From NCBI RefSeq assembly GCF_007655135.1, contig NC_045132.1, positions 8,680,001 through 8,744,000 of the forward strand: DNA of 64,000 bases, written 5' to 3'. The position numbers and the translations under genes were made by a program. A model generated the notes under the pieces. The model did not search any database, had not been told where the DNA came from, and saw only the letters and a program-made list of their open reading frames with translations. Numbering within the stretch: the stretch's first letter is position 1; the number at the start of each line of letters is the position of its first letter. Below, in pieces: positions 37,976-48,942 of this stretch. Origin of the DNA: Punica granatum (taxonomy: Eukaryota; Streptophyta; Magnoliopsida; Myrtales; Lythraceae).

Positions 37976-38046
37976 GGGATTGAACCCCGTGAGTGATGAT
38001 TAGGGCATTGAACCCTGTGATCGATTATTAGGGCGTTGAACCCTAA
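37976..38046 (-). repeat. LTR minisatellite, copy F (3 units)
   Basis: Three units of about 28-30 bp built on the words ATTGAACCC and TTAGGGC. The homologous place in A (18118-18165) holds two, in C (34115-34170) two variants, in E (44545-44635) three to four of a derived unit. Confidence 0.7.
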
Positions 38047-40100
38047 TATTGTTCGGCCTAAGGATCAAACTCGACCCTCATGGCAAACAGGTGCAGAAAG
38101 ATAACAAGCAACCGGTAAATAACAGACAATGTGTTTGTATTCACCGAATGTACGTGGATTAGTAAGTTTATTAACCCAGGGGTATTTTTGCAAGCAAATG
38201 CCATATGCTAAGCAAAGAATCATGCAGAACCTTTTGCATTCGGCTTTGTTTTGAAAACTTGACAAAGAGAGTCAACTCTCGTGTGTGTGGATTGCTTTTA
38301 TAGTGATTCGGTGTTATGACACTGAATTACCACTGAATTGATCCAAACTTGTATTTTGACTCTAGATTTGGAACCTAGAGTTCCGCCTAACCATTTTCTA
38401 ACATTTGGTTAAGTCGAATGAAGTGATAAGTCAGGTAATTGTAAATTTGATACAGAATACCCAACTGACATTTAAAACGATGCTAAGATGACGGCAAAAC
38501 ACAAAATGATGCTCTTACAATTGATTTGAAAATTTGTTTTTTCATAAAATGAGAACAACACAATATAGATTTGAAAGTATGAGGGTTTTGAAAAGGGCGT
38601 TAACACTGTTTTGTGATTTGTCGACGCGAGTTACAAATTAATGTCCAATTCGTGCAAAGTTGTTTAAATTGAATGAATTAACCGTGTGAGCGTCCTGATT
38701 AACCCGTTCATGGAATTAATGCTTAAGGTTATTGCCGAATGCATTAATTATGAAAACGATTCATGATTCGACGACCAAAACGAATCCATAATGATCAAGG
38801 ATAATTCGGTTAAATAACCGACAATACCCTTATAACCAAATGGATCCGAATGAGTCCTCGATACACAAACCCATGCATGTTTGTTTTAAAAAAGGTTTTA
38901 AACGATGTTTTAACATGGGACTCGTGAAGATATCTAATTTACAACTTCACACAATCTGAGAAAACAAACTAAAATCGAGATAAGGAAACCATTCTTGATC
39001 CGAGAAAAGCCAAGAGGCTCTCGGCCTCATCTCTCAAAGATGGCCAAAAACTCTTATGACTTGATTCGAGTCACGAGTGGTTTCCTTGCCTTGGTTTTAA
39101 TTGTTTTTTGCATGCTCAAACATCAAACACGATGAATAACACGTTTTTTGACAAAAGCCGGTATTACCATGATTTGATTAACTCATTTAAACATGCAAAC
39201 ATTTACAAACATGTTATTTGAGGAATCGATAAAATAATACCGGCTTCATGCATGCAAGAACAACAAAATAAACTCGGAAACTAACTTGGATCGGGCTAAG
39301 GAGACCAATCTTAACCCGAAAAGAGCAACTTAAGTCTCGGCCATCTCATTTAGAGACTTGGCCGAGAGCTTGCTTGCCATTTCCGGGTCGGGATGGTCTT
39401 CCGGACGACGATCCAAACCATTTTCCGACATGCTAGCAAGTTATAAGGTAGTAAACATGCATAACATGACATGAAAGTGTATAAAAATTAAGTCTTGCAA
39501 ATCATACATGCATAAAACACCATAATACTCCATAGCCATGCAAATAACGTAAAAGGTTCTAACTTCTCTAAGTCGAGAATGTTATATCTTGCCTCGGGAT
39601 ACGAGGAAAGAGTCGGGGAAGTGTTCGAGAGCCGGGTGACTCGGTTGAACGCTTGGAAGAGTGCTCGGGTGCAAGGGCATGCACGTTCGGGGAGCTAGGC
39701 GCACGGGCGTGCGGCTGGAGTGCACGGGAGGCGCGCGGGTGCGCACTGTTCACTCGAGAGTGACAATTCTTCACCCGAAATGCACTAAATGGCCTGAAAC
39801 AATAATTTAAAGACTTCAAATGGAAAAACCAACTTCACCAATGAACTCCATGGGTCCAAAATGAGTGGGATATGGAGTTTGAGAATTTTTGAAGTTAGTT
39901 GGGATGATGAACATCAACTTCCGACTTAAGAACTCAAGGCTCTCTTTGGATTTTTCGGTTTTCTTCTCTATTCTTTCTAAGTGCTGAAACTTGCTGGTTC
40001 TTGAGTGTTCTTGGCTATGGAGTTTGAGAGCTTTTCTTGAGGGAGAAAGCTTGGAGAGAGTGTGCAAGAGGAGAAGTGATTATCTTAATCACTTTTGGGC

Positions 40101-40110
40101 AATTTATAGG
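40101..40110 (-). promoter_or_regulatory. TATA-like box of giant LTR F
   Basis: On the minus strand CCTATAAATT, about 1.59 kb from the LTR start. Confidence 0.45.
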
Positions 40111-42889
40111 CAAAGCTAATGACACAATTAGTGAAACACAGCATCATTAGTGGGCATGCTTAGGAGGGGTGGTTTGCTTAGGGAAATATCTAGCCATATC
40201 CTCTTCCATTTGCATTAATGAAGAAGATATCAAAGCATTAAATGGCATTGAAGAAGAGTTGGAGTGTTGTCTTCAAACTCTTTGGATATTTTTGGCTAAG
40301 AGTGAGCAAGAGTGGAAGAGGATAAGGCTTGGCAAATTTCGGCCATTCTTAGGCAAACCGTGGGATCCTACGACCGAAGAGGAAAAATCGGGAGAAAGCT
40401 CGGGTCTCGATTGGTCGCGTATTCGAAGTTCGTGGTTTGAATTGAACATTGAATTGTGGATATACGAGAGAAAACGGATTTAATGAGCTCAAGATTGGCA
40501 ATTTTCGTGGAAAATTGCCAAATGTCTGTATGAGGCTCGGAAGCCGGTTTTGCTCATTTTAAGCATTCAGAGTGAGGTTGCCCACTTCTGACAGCATATT
40601 TTGCATCTGCATCCCACGTCGGTCATTTTGACATAAATTGTGAAATTACGTGGGCACTTGACCCTTAAACCGGTAATGCAAATATGGAGCCGGAGATGTC
40701 CTAGGAGGCCAAAACTGGATTTCTCAGATTGCTTTCTGAGTTGCTTGGGCTATCCGGAGATCACTGCGATCTCTGTTTATCGAGATTGGGCCTTTAAGGA
40801 CATGAAAAATGCATCTGAGACCCTTAAAGCACTGCTCGGGGGGTCTAGATGAGTTGTGTGATTCATTCCGACGATTTCACATTGAGCGTTGCGATAAGCG
40901 GCACTGGAATTGCCAACCATCCGGCGTCAAGTTTCCCCAAAGAGAACCTCCGGATATGAATTTCCACTGAAAATGGTCTTTTGTGCTCCTCGGAGGTTAC
41001 TCGGGAAACTGAGAAGGGTTTTGCTGTCTGTTTTGCCCAATTGCGAATGTCCGCTGGAGTTTTCAGGGCAATGTAGTGTGAACTTCGTTTGCCGTAATTC
41101 CGTCAGATCAGTCTCCGGTTATGCTCTTTCGAAGAGGGGTATGCCCGTTTTGTCGCTCGGAAGTCATTCAAAGTGTTGTATGGCTTCCAAAAGACAATCT
41201 GAAGCACTGCTCGTGCTCTGTATGATTGTGGGGCATGGCCGCATCTGATATTTGGAATTAACTTTTCTCCGAAAAATCAACATTTTTGGACTTCCACTGA
41301 AAAGTTGTCTGTATACAGAAAGTTGTTCTGTATAGAGCAGATGATTTGCGAAATGCGTTTGAAAACACTTTTCATCTGTTTGGCATCGATGTGGATTTTT
41401 GAAGTCCAATATTGGCTATCTTCCGACGGACGAGCGAACTATCGGAAAATAGGATTGTCCATGTAATACATTGGAAATGCCGGTTTTGGACATTGTTGAG
41501 CTCTCTAATCACTCTATTACCCTTTGGTGTTCCCCGGAGTCCTTCTGTCACATGTGCATGTCTTCTGCTCAATTTTGCCGACTTGAGGATGAATAGTGAT
41601 TTCTGCTCTGTTAAGTCGTTTTTCTGTATTTTGCTCAAGTTGTGGCTTGGATCATTGCTGATAATGTAATTTGAATTGGTGAGCCAAAATGGGGTGCTGA
41701 CACTGACCAACTCTTTTCTTTTTCTTTTTCTATTCCTTTTCCTCTGCACCCGAACCTACAAGCTCTGTTATCCCTTACCCTATGCTCTTTTGTATTCTCC
41801 GATATTTTTCCTTTCTTTTTCTTTACTTGGTCAAAATAGAACAAAGTGACAGACACCTCCCCCTCTTGGCTTTAAGTCACGCTCAGCAGCCATCACCATC
41901 ACCTCCTATGGTTCTTCTTCTTCCTCACGTCAAGAAAAATGGACAAAGAGCAGCAGAAACGGGAAGCTTTTCCTCACCTTAGTTGAAATTCTTGAGGCTT
42001 TTTGGGGAAAAAAAAGGGGGCAGAACAACAGAAGAGAGAAACAAAAGGGAAAAGAAAAGAAGAGGGCTCAGTGGAATTCTCACTCCTCATCTCCTCAATT
42101 CACTCTGATTAGAACCAAGAAAGAGGGAACATAATAGACAGAAGAGAAGGGAAGAGAAAACAGAAAAGAACAATAGGAAATGGACGAAATAGAAACAGAA
42201 AGAGGAAATGAGACTCTCCCTCAGCTCGGGGACCCTTAGCCCATTCGTTCTCAACGTCTCCCCCAGCTCATTGTCTTTTTTTTCCCATAGCTCACGACCA
42301 GACACCCCTAAGCTCGAACCTTTCCTTCACCTCACAGCTCGACACCATTCAGCTGGAAGCTCTCCCTCAGCTCATGCCATTCCCTTGCAAGAACACCTTA
42401 TGCTTCTTCCTTGATCCCTCCAATGCATTGGGATCATCAGCGTGGCCCCCATGCCCTGTCGATCATCACGGTGGCAACACTTCCCCGTCTCCCTCAGCTC
42501 GAAGACAAACTCCAAGCTAAGCCTTCAACTGCTTTGTTATTTCCCCCCTCTCTTTCCCTCAAATATTTTTTTTCTTTATTCTTTTCTTTTTTATTTTGTT
42601 CTGATGTGTCACGTCGCTTTTCTTTGGTTCACACAGCCCTTTCTTTTCCAACGTAGTCCGTTGGAGCTCTGATGAAGCTCTGGACAGCCTTGGGTTCGAG
42701 GGATTATCGAAGTCTCATGAGCTTCCCTCGACGCTAGCTCGAAAAAGGTGTAAATCTCAATTTAGTGGTGGCATGTGTAGGGTCTCATTTTCATATATTA
42801 ATGTTTGATTTAATGGTGATAACGTGAAATGAACATTTGTGAACCATGTCGATGAACGAGATTATTCTAAATCCGATTTTATAAATTTT

Positions 42890-43480
42890 TCTAACTGTTT
42901 CAGTTCAGTCCCTGCCGCTATTTTCATTTTTTTCGTTCGGCCCTAAACTTTCAAATTTGTTTCAATCAAGTCCTGGGCCATTTTCAGCATTTTCAACTCA
43001 GCCATCGAACTTTTCAGGCAATGCAAGTAAGTCCAGAGAACTTTTTAACTATTTTAGTTCAGTCCCTATAGCTATTTTCATTCTTTTCGATCTGCCCTTG
43101 AACTTCTAAATATGTTTCAATCAAGTCCTGGGCCATTTTCATTATTTTTCACTCAGTCACTGAACTTTCCAGACAATTCAGATAAGTCCAGAGAACTTTT
43201 TAATCTGTTTTGGTTCGGTCCCTGCAACGTTTTCCACTTTTTCATATCAGTCCTAAACTTTCAGATTTGTTTCGATTAAGTCCTGGGCCATTTTCAGTAT
43301 TTTCAGCTCAACCACTGACTTTATTGATAAATCCATATTAGTCCCTAGTCAAATTTGACATTTTCAAAGTAGTCCCTGACCTTTTAAACTGCTCCAAATC
43401 AGTTCCTTAAGTTTTAGTCAAATTTTCAAGTCAACCCCAGTTCTTTTGAAATTATTCAATTCAATCCTTGGACAGTTTCG
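42890..43480. repeat. 155-bp tandem repeat in LTR E
   Basis: The phrase TTCAATCAAGTCCTGGGCCA begins at 42961 and 43116, and with two substitutions at 43271: an exact 155-bp period. Each unit is itself made of shorter related phrases of the pattern 'CAGTCCCTGAACTTT'. Degenerate remnants continue to about 43480. The type of repeat recalls the GTCCCTGA repeats seen in Mutator-like termini, but no link is shown. Confidence 0.9.
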
Positions 43481-44550
43481 TTTAGAAAATATAATAATAA
43501 TAAGGACTTCCAACCCGTCCTATTTGAGTCCCCGATCGACGATATGCATGTTCTTTTAATACATTTTTGTCAGGCTCATTATGCGTATGTGGCATCGCTA
43601 TGTGTGTTCATGTTATTTTCCGCTTCCATGAGTCGGCGTTGTTTTATCGATTCCATTAAAATATTGTGCTTCTACATGCTTGCGTGTTTACATGCGTTTC
43701 TTGTGATCATGGCGGTGTCAGCTTCGTAGAATACGTGTTATGATCGTGGTTGATATATGATTGCATGCAATCGTATTATTCATTTAATATTGATCGAGTG
43801 ATAGATTGTAAGTCAAACGTCAGTTTTAAATAATGTGCATGTATTTGTGTATCAACAACCACCTCGGGCCCACGAGGGTCCAAGAGTGCATCGGCCATCA
43901 CTGACTGGGCATTCTCGGCCTTCGGGGACCTACCTTGGTCTTTGTGTCACAAATTGCTTCATAAACCCATAGTACCCAAGGTGTAAGACAATAATCACTA
44001 AAAGAATTTCACATACGGGAAAGGGACATGTAACTTGGCTAAATAAATCACTCGGCCTTAAACAAAGTGCATGAATTGACAAATTACCATTAATCGCATT
44101 GATAGAATGGGTTCTTCTGTCAGAAAATACAGAATTCAACTAATTGTGCACTCGACCTAATCAAACACGGTAAATAGGCAAAAAGTGATAGGTTTTGGAT
44201 TTTCAGGTGAAAACACATGCTCTTGGCATAATCTGTAAAAGTCGCATTGTCACCGTACAAAATAATCTAAAACAAACCCACACATACTAAGTTGACCTAG
44301 CACCGCACCCGCCCATGTTTTGTTTAGGTTAGGAAAGTGCTTGCCAAATGATCCCGATATGTAATTGGTTAATCACGTAAACTTGGTGCTTAATACACAA
44401 TCTGATTATAGTCTTCTGTTTTTATCTTCTTTTGTCCGTTTTTTTGCCTATTTTCGTCCGTTTTTGTCTGTTTTTATCTGTTTTCGTCTGTTTTATCGCG
44501 GTTCGAGCCCTAACCCATAGGATACGATGCACATGGGGTCCAATGCCCCT

Positions 44551-44635
44551 CACCGTCTATCATGGGTCCAACACCTCTCACCGTCTATCATGGGTGCAAT
44601 ACCTCTCACCGTCTATCACGGGTCCAACGCCCATT
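44551..44635. repeat. 28-bp tandem repeat in LTR E
   Basis: CACCGTCTATC occurs at 44551, 44579 and 44607, a 28-bp period, each followed by a variant of GGGTCCAACACCTCT. Confidence 0.9.
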
Positions 44636-45276
44636 CACACCGAGTGCGCGCAACCCGAGTGCAGAATCGGGTCTTGCCTTGACTTACCGCTTCGCTCCTA
44701 GTAGTGTCTATGTGGAAGACGACTCGGATTGGGGGGGTAAGTTGTGGCCGAACATGACCTAGGAGCTCGACCAATCCCACGGTTATCAAGAGAGCCAAAC
44801 GACTCTTCTGTTATCCGACAGTTCGGTTGGACCCGACCCCCGGCTCTCTGAGCCCGCGTTGCCTTAATTTTAATTTCGGTAATTTAAAATCACGAGGTGA
44901 GCACTAGTGGAATATTTGGCCTAATGCAAATTGACCAGGTCCATGTATTGTATCGCGTCTATATTTTGTATTTACTTGAGAGTACATTGTAAGGATGTCT
45001 TTCTGTATTTATATTTAATCGTTGTAAGGACTTTGGTCGGTGAGCAAACGGTCTAAGTGTTTCATCGAAGTTACGATGTCAAAACGGGTGAGGAATGTGT
45101 AACATAATTCACACAGTAAATGAAATAAAACGGCAAACCCTAGACAAACATAGTACCGAAAGGGCGTGCGGGATATAGGCCTGCACGTAACAGAACCCCC
45201 GAATCTGAAATTTTCGGTTTCGCAAGACCAATGCCTTAGCAACTAGGTGTACCCCGTACCCTTAGGCCTGAGTAAC

Positions 45277-45312
45277 TTGCCGGCCCTCGATCTTTCGATC
45301 GTAAAATGGCAA
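45277..45312 (+). other. Conserved two-stem hairpin, copy E
   Basis: Outer stem TTGCC (45277-45281) with GGCAA (45308-45312). Inner stem CGATC (45288-45292) with GATCG (45297-45301), loop TTTC. Both stems differ in sequence from copies A, C and F yet stay fully paired. Confidence 0.65.
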
Positions 45313-46310
45313 CTGGCGACTCCTTCTCACGCGTGTCCATCACGCATCCCCACGAAAATGTGGACACTCTCAAGCCGTGTGATAGCGCACTCATGTGGGC
45401 TCCAACGAGACAAAATTCGGGTCCGCACAATGATAATCCAAATAGTGAATATGCGATTAGGACATGCTAATGAACATGTGACCATGTATACCATGCACTC
45501 GAGTCCCTTCATTACAGATTCCAATCTAGTTAGGATCATGGTTGATGACAAACTCTAGAGCCGATCATATAGAACCACTGAGCTTTTATTCATATATCAA
45601 TATAACTTAAACTAGAAATTCTTTTCTATTTAAGTCCATCCTCCTTGGTCAAGGATTTCCTAATCAAGAATAGAACTCAAACCTCTAGGATCTGTCCCTG
45701 TTTACTTTGATCAATTAATCTCATCTCAACTGGACATTTACCTCCATACACAACTAACTAGGACCACTGTCTGCCAGATACCCACGCTTAGCACAAGTAT
45801 ATAAGCAGGAGCAAATCCTAATTACCCATGTATGAGATAACCGTGTTATCTTAGGTCTAAGGGCTATATGCGCTAATACAATCTAGATAATATTCATTGA
45901 CAACAACAAAACATCAGGTGAATATTATATGCGCGTCACAGTTCGACTCACTTATCTCTACAAGTGTCCACATATTTGTCTCTATATAAGATATTGAATA
46001 GTATGAGACTCACTACTCCATCTTTATTAGTGTCTTATACTAATCATAGATAAAAATAGAGATGACGGTCTATCCGAAATGATAGCCCTTAGCTAAGATT
46101 CCTACGACCACGAACAATTTAAAGAAACCCGTATCAAAATGCTCTATCACTCGTATACTCTACTCTTGGAGAATGAAGCATCTGCTAAGTATCTTATGGA
46201 CTTTCTCCATTAAACATAAACGATTTACGAATAATAGAATAGATAAATATCATTGCCATAAATAAGAATTATCCAAATGCATACATCGGCTTTAGGGCAT
46301 ATAACTAACA

Positions 46311-46883
46311 CAGACCTAACACGTCGACTACACTCAGAGTGTTCAATAGAGGGAATAATGCCATAATCTATGGCCATGGGCTCAGAGTGCAGCATTCCTT
46401 CATGCACATCGCCCACAACACCACAACCAAAGAATACTGAAATAAACATTTGGCCGTCAGGTTTAATCCAACTTCTTTGAATTTCGTGAAGATATCAATA
46501 GTTTCTTCTCCAAGGCCTTTCTTTATTTTTTTATTATTTTTTTATTTTTTTCTCTAGCCTTGTGATCATGGTGTCTCAGGTAATCAAGTTATGCTCTCCC
46601 ATCTTGTTGAATGCTACAAATAGTTTCATCCATAAAACCTCATTTTTAGTACATCTCTGAAATTCGGTTGTACATATAGACACTGACTGGCGATATGCAT
46701 CATGTGATGTGCTCGTTGACTACTTTGGCTTCCACAATAGTTTCATTATCCCCACAAAGTTGCATCAACTGCTAATAGCGAGGCAAACCCAACGGAATAC
46801 CTCACTTTCCAACAATGTTAGAACTTCAATGGCTTCCTTAACTTTTCCTTCTCTATAGAAAACATCAGACTCCTCGAGAGAAT
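46311..46883 (-). pseudogene. PPR-DYW gene relic, piece 3: PPR repeats (MEF8-like)
   Basis: On the minus strand from 46883: LEESDVFYREGKVKEAIEVL, LLESE, a block around a stop matching LMQLCGDNE-type sequence, SVSMYNRISEMYSKCGSMDE, then FKEVGLNPDGQMFISVFFGC, GVVGDVHEGMLHSEPMAIDY, GIIPSIEH and VVDVLGL at the edge of LTR D. This is the PPR repeat region of a DYW-class editing factor of the MEF8 type. Frameshifts and stops are frequent. The upstream end is cut by a copia insertion; the downstream continuation is at 24796. Confidence 0.88.
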
Positions 46884-47015
46884 TGTTAGGGATATATTAG
46901 GAATATACATGCACGACATCTTCAGATTATGTGTATCTTGTTGAACATGTAAATTTTCCTCACTATAAACATATATTGAGGCAGCCCTACTAGGGCACGA
47001 CATTACAAATACACA
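46884..47015 (+). repeat. 5' LTR of deleted copia element
   Basis: TGTTAGGGATATATTAGG start and AATACACA end, with CACTATAAACATATATTG as a TATA-containing segment. The matching 3' copy is at 47860-47998. Confidence 0.85.
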
Positions 47016-47159
47016 TGGCATCATAGCCAAAATTGGTTTCACCTTGATTCTCTCTATCATTTCTTTCCATATCCTACCAGTGAGTTACTTTCAGATCATT
47101 AATAGATGGTGAGTTATTTTTAGATCATTAACATGTCTCAGACTGCCTTCATTAACAAA

Positions 47160-47699
47160 TAGTCAGTTACTTTTAATCCTACTGAGTATCGGAGTATGAT
47201 AGGTGCATTTCGATGTATTACGCTCACTTAATCTTACATTTGCTATGCAGTTAACTTGGTTAGTCGATTTTTGCATGCTCCACACGCAACTCATCTTCAG
47301 GTTGCCAAGCGGATCTTACATTACCTCCAAGGCACTTCCTCACATGGCATTCATCTTCGGCGGTCCACTGATCTTCAAATTACAACCTATATAGATGCTG
47401 ATTGGGCTGGCTGTCCAAACACTCGTCGTTCGACCACTAGATATGCTGTATTTGTGGGACTCAACCTTATCTCATGGAGGTCTAAGAAGCAGGCTACTGT
47501 GTACAAGAGCTACATTGAGGCTAAGTATCGCGCACTTGCCTATGTTATTGCAGAAACACTTTGGCTTCGTCAACTCATTCAGGATGTTGGACATCACTCA
47601 CTGAGTTTGATCATCGCATGCTGTGACAACGTAAGTGTCACGTACCTTATTGTTAATCTAATACAACATCAACGTAGTGAGCACATAGATGTGGACTAA
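47160..47699 (+). pseudogene. Copia RT end and RNase H fragment
   Basis: From about 47176 the plus strand reads NPTEYRSMIGAF, then AVNLVSRFLHAPHATHLQV across a frame change, AKRILHYLQGTSSHGIHL, YIDADWAGCPNTRRSTTRYA, FVGLNLISWRSKKQATVYKS, YIEAKYRALAYVIAETLWLR. This is the RT C-terminus and RNase H of a copia element. The later QLVDIFTK-type end is also traceable up to about 47790. A fragment without its upstream domains. Confidence 0.92.
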
Positions 47700-47859
47700 C
47701 ACTTCATCCGGAGCATCTATCTTATGGAGATCTTCTAGTTCGTTATGTCCCCACGTGATCCCAACTGGCAAATATTTTCACTAAGACCATTTATATATAT
47801 TTATTTCAATCTCATTGTTACAATCTGTCAATGGCTGCGCCCCCAACAAATTGAGGGGG

Positions 47860-47998
47860 TGTATTAGGGATATATTAGGATTATTTATGCGCAGTATCTT
47901 CAAATTCCATGTGTCTTGTTGTATATGGAAATTTTCCTCACTATAAATATATATCGAGGCAATCCTATTAGAGCACGGCATCACCTATACTATACACA
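47860..47998 (+). repeat. 3' LTR of deleted copia element
   Basis: TGTATTAGGGATATATTAGG start, TATACACA end; pairs with the LTR at 46884-47015. Confidence 0.85.
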
Positions 47999-48232
47999 AG
48001 AACCTGTATAGGCGGTTCTTTCAGGAGGCCCGGAGGATTCTTCTTTGGATTGAGAATTGGTCACAGGTGGAGAAGAGATCAAACCACTTTGAGTATGAAT
48101 TAGGTTCATCTGATATTGCCCATGATCAAAGCTCGGCTTATCCTATGATTATCTTGAAAATTACCACTATTCCATATACTTTGACCATTGTTTTCTTGAG
48201 GTCTAGCAAGATTATGCGGGTGATCCCGAACT
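47999..48232 (-). pseudogene. PPR-DYW gene relic, piece 2: linker before the repeats
   Basis: On the minus strand: QENNGQSIWNSGNFQDNH, then after a frameshift GQYQMNLIHTQSGLISSPP, VTNSQSKEESSGPPERTAY and TGS. Asn/Gln/Ser-rich text ending in a serine/proline-rich linker is what MEF8-like proteins have just before their first PPR repeat. It joins directly to piece 3 (LEESDVFYREGKVKEA) once the copia insert is removed, and to piece 1 once element G is removed. Confidence 0.75.
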
Positions 48233-48778
48233 TGATAGGCTCAAAACCAAAACTGGGTAAGAAAGAAGGGTGGAAGGTAGAACCAATAAAACTCACTTGA
48301 TAAGATGACTCGCCACGAGTAAGAAAAATCGGGCTGATTTGCCACGCTCAAGGATGAACGATAAGAATCGAGGTTTTCGCCACTAAGCAAGGAACTTGTT
48401 TAGATAATAAAAGAGAATAAGCGCTCTAAGCAATTTCATTCAAAATATTCATTCATAGTCTATTATCTTCTCTTACAATAAGGTGCATATTTATATAGAG
48501 GGAAGACACCCCTCTTGACTCTAAAATAGGAAACTGATATCTAATCTCCTATAGATTACTTTCCTAAAATGGGGTAAGGTAATAATCTAAAATAGGAAAC
48601 TTAAGACTACTGACTCAAGCTAATATAGGAAATAATATCTAATTAAGGGAAACTATATCATAGCAATATAGGAAACTTAATATCTAATTAAGCTAAATTC
48701 TTGTTCCGGAATCTTCTAGAATACGCGTTTGGACCCGAAAATTCGAATACGTGTTGAGCTGCAATCTAAAGTACATCA
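48233..48778 (-). repeat. 3' LTR of element G
   Basis: 546 bp, aligned along its length with 49841-50334 apart from an extra segment near 48250-48305. GCATATTTATATAGAG near 48485 looks like a TATA region in one orientation. Confidence 0.9.
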
Positions 48779-48942
48779 TCCCATATCGGTTAGAAAAAGA
48801 CGCGTTCTCGAGTCTTCGTCAATCTTCTGCTGGTCTTCATGTGTGCACTTTAGTGCTTTTTAGCTTGCCACTTAATGACCAACTTTTCTGTCCGAACTCT
48901 CTCCTGTAATTCTTTATAGATCGATTTCTTTTTGCTTCATCA

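Larger units (their letters stand above)
37215..41702 (-). mobile_element. Giant solo LTR, copy F, nested in E
   Basis: 4488 bp from TGTACGGACCCG (37215) to GGGGTGCTGACA (41702), with perfect CTGAC duplications at 37210-37214 and 41703-41707. The sense strand is minus, opposite to its host E. Same family as A-C: shared end sequences, TATA-like box (40101-40110), minisatellite (37976-38046) and hairpin. No recognisable protein. Confidence 0.95.
36286..45429 (+). mobile_element. Giant LTR, copy E (divergent subfamily, contains copy F)
   Basis: Starts TGTCAGCACCGC at 36286 and ends GGGTCCGCACA at 45429, with perfect ATGAT duplications (36281-36285 and 45430-45434) that rejoin LTR D. Without F it is about 4.65 kb. 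Its first about 60 bp and last about 1.6 kb (43860-45429) align in order with copy C, but the middle (about 36360-43860) shows little similarity to C. That middle holds a CT-rich region and a 155-bp tandem repeat. No coding capacity. Confidence 0.92.
24797..46310. mobile_element. LTR D (about 2 kb without inserts), split by giant LTRs B and E
   Basis: It starts TGTTAG at 24797 and ends CTAACA at 46310, a perfect 6-bp inverted terminus. Its own sequence is 24797-24902, 35299-36285 and 45435-46310, about 1.97 kb after removing B and E with one target copy each. It has no coding capacity and includes TA microsatellites at about 35722-35743 and 35925-35942. It looks like a solo LTR, probably of a copia element. 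It sits inside the PPR gene, whose frame resumes on either side (VVDVLGL before, IGHVDE after). The flanking 5-mers CAATT and CAGAC do not match, so its target duplication has decayed or my edge is off by a base or two. Confidence 0.75.
46884..47998 (+). mobile_element. Internally deleted Ty1/copia element
   Basis: Short LTRs at 46884-47015 and 47860-47998 (132 and 139 bp, similar throughout), flanked by AGAAT (46879-46883) and AGAAC (47999-48003), 4 of 5 matching. A primer-binding site TGGCATCATAGCC (47016-47028, like TGGTATCAGAGCC) follows the 5' LTR and a TTGAGGGGG polypurine tract (47851-47859) precedes the 3' LTR. The internal part is only 844 bp, so gag to most of RT is gone. It is inserted in the PPR gene between its N-terminal region and first repeats. 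Confidence 0.88.

Noticed and set aside
42411..42672. Two overlapping frames with hydrophobic phenylalanine-rich ends
   Set aside because: Inside LTR E, in CT-rich sequence; not conserved and no motifs.
44551..44635. Regular repeats considered as a CRISPR-like array
   Set aside because: Units are contiguous with no unique spacers, in plant nuclear DNA: a minisatellite.
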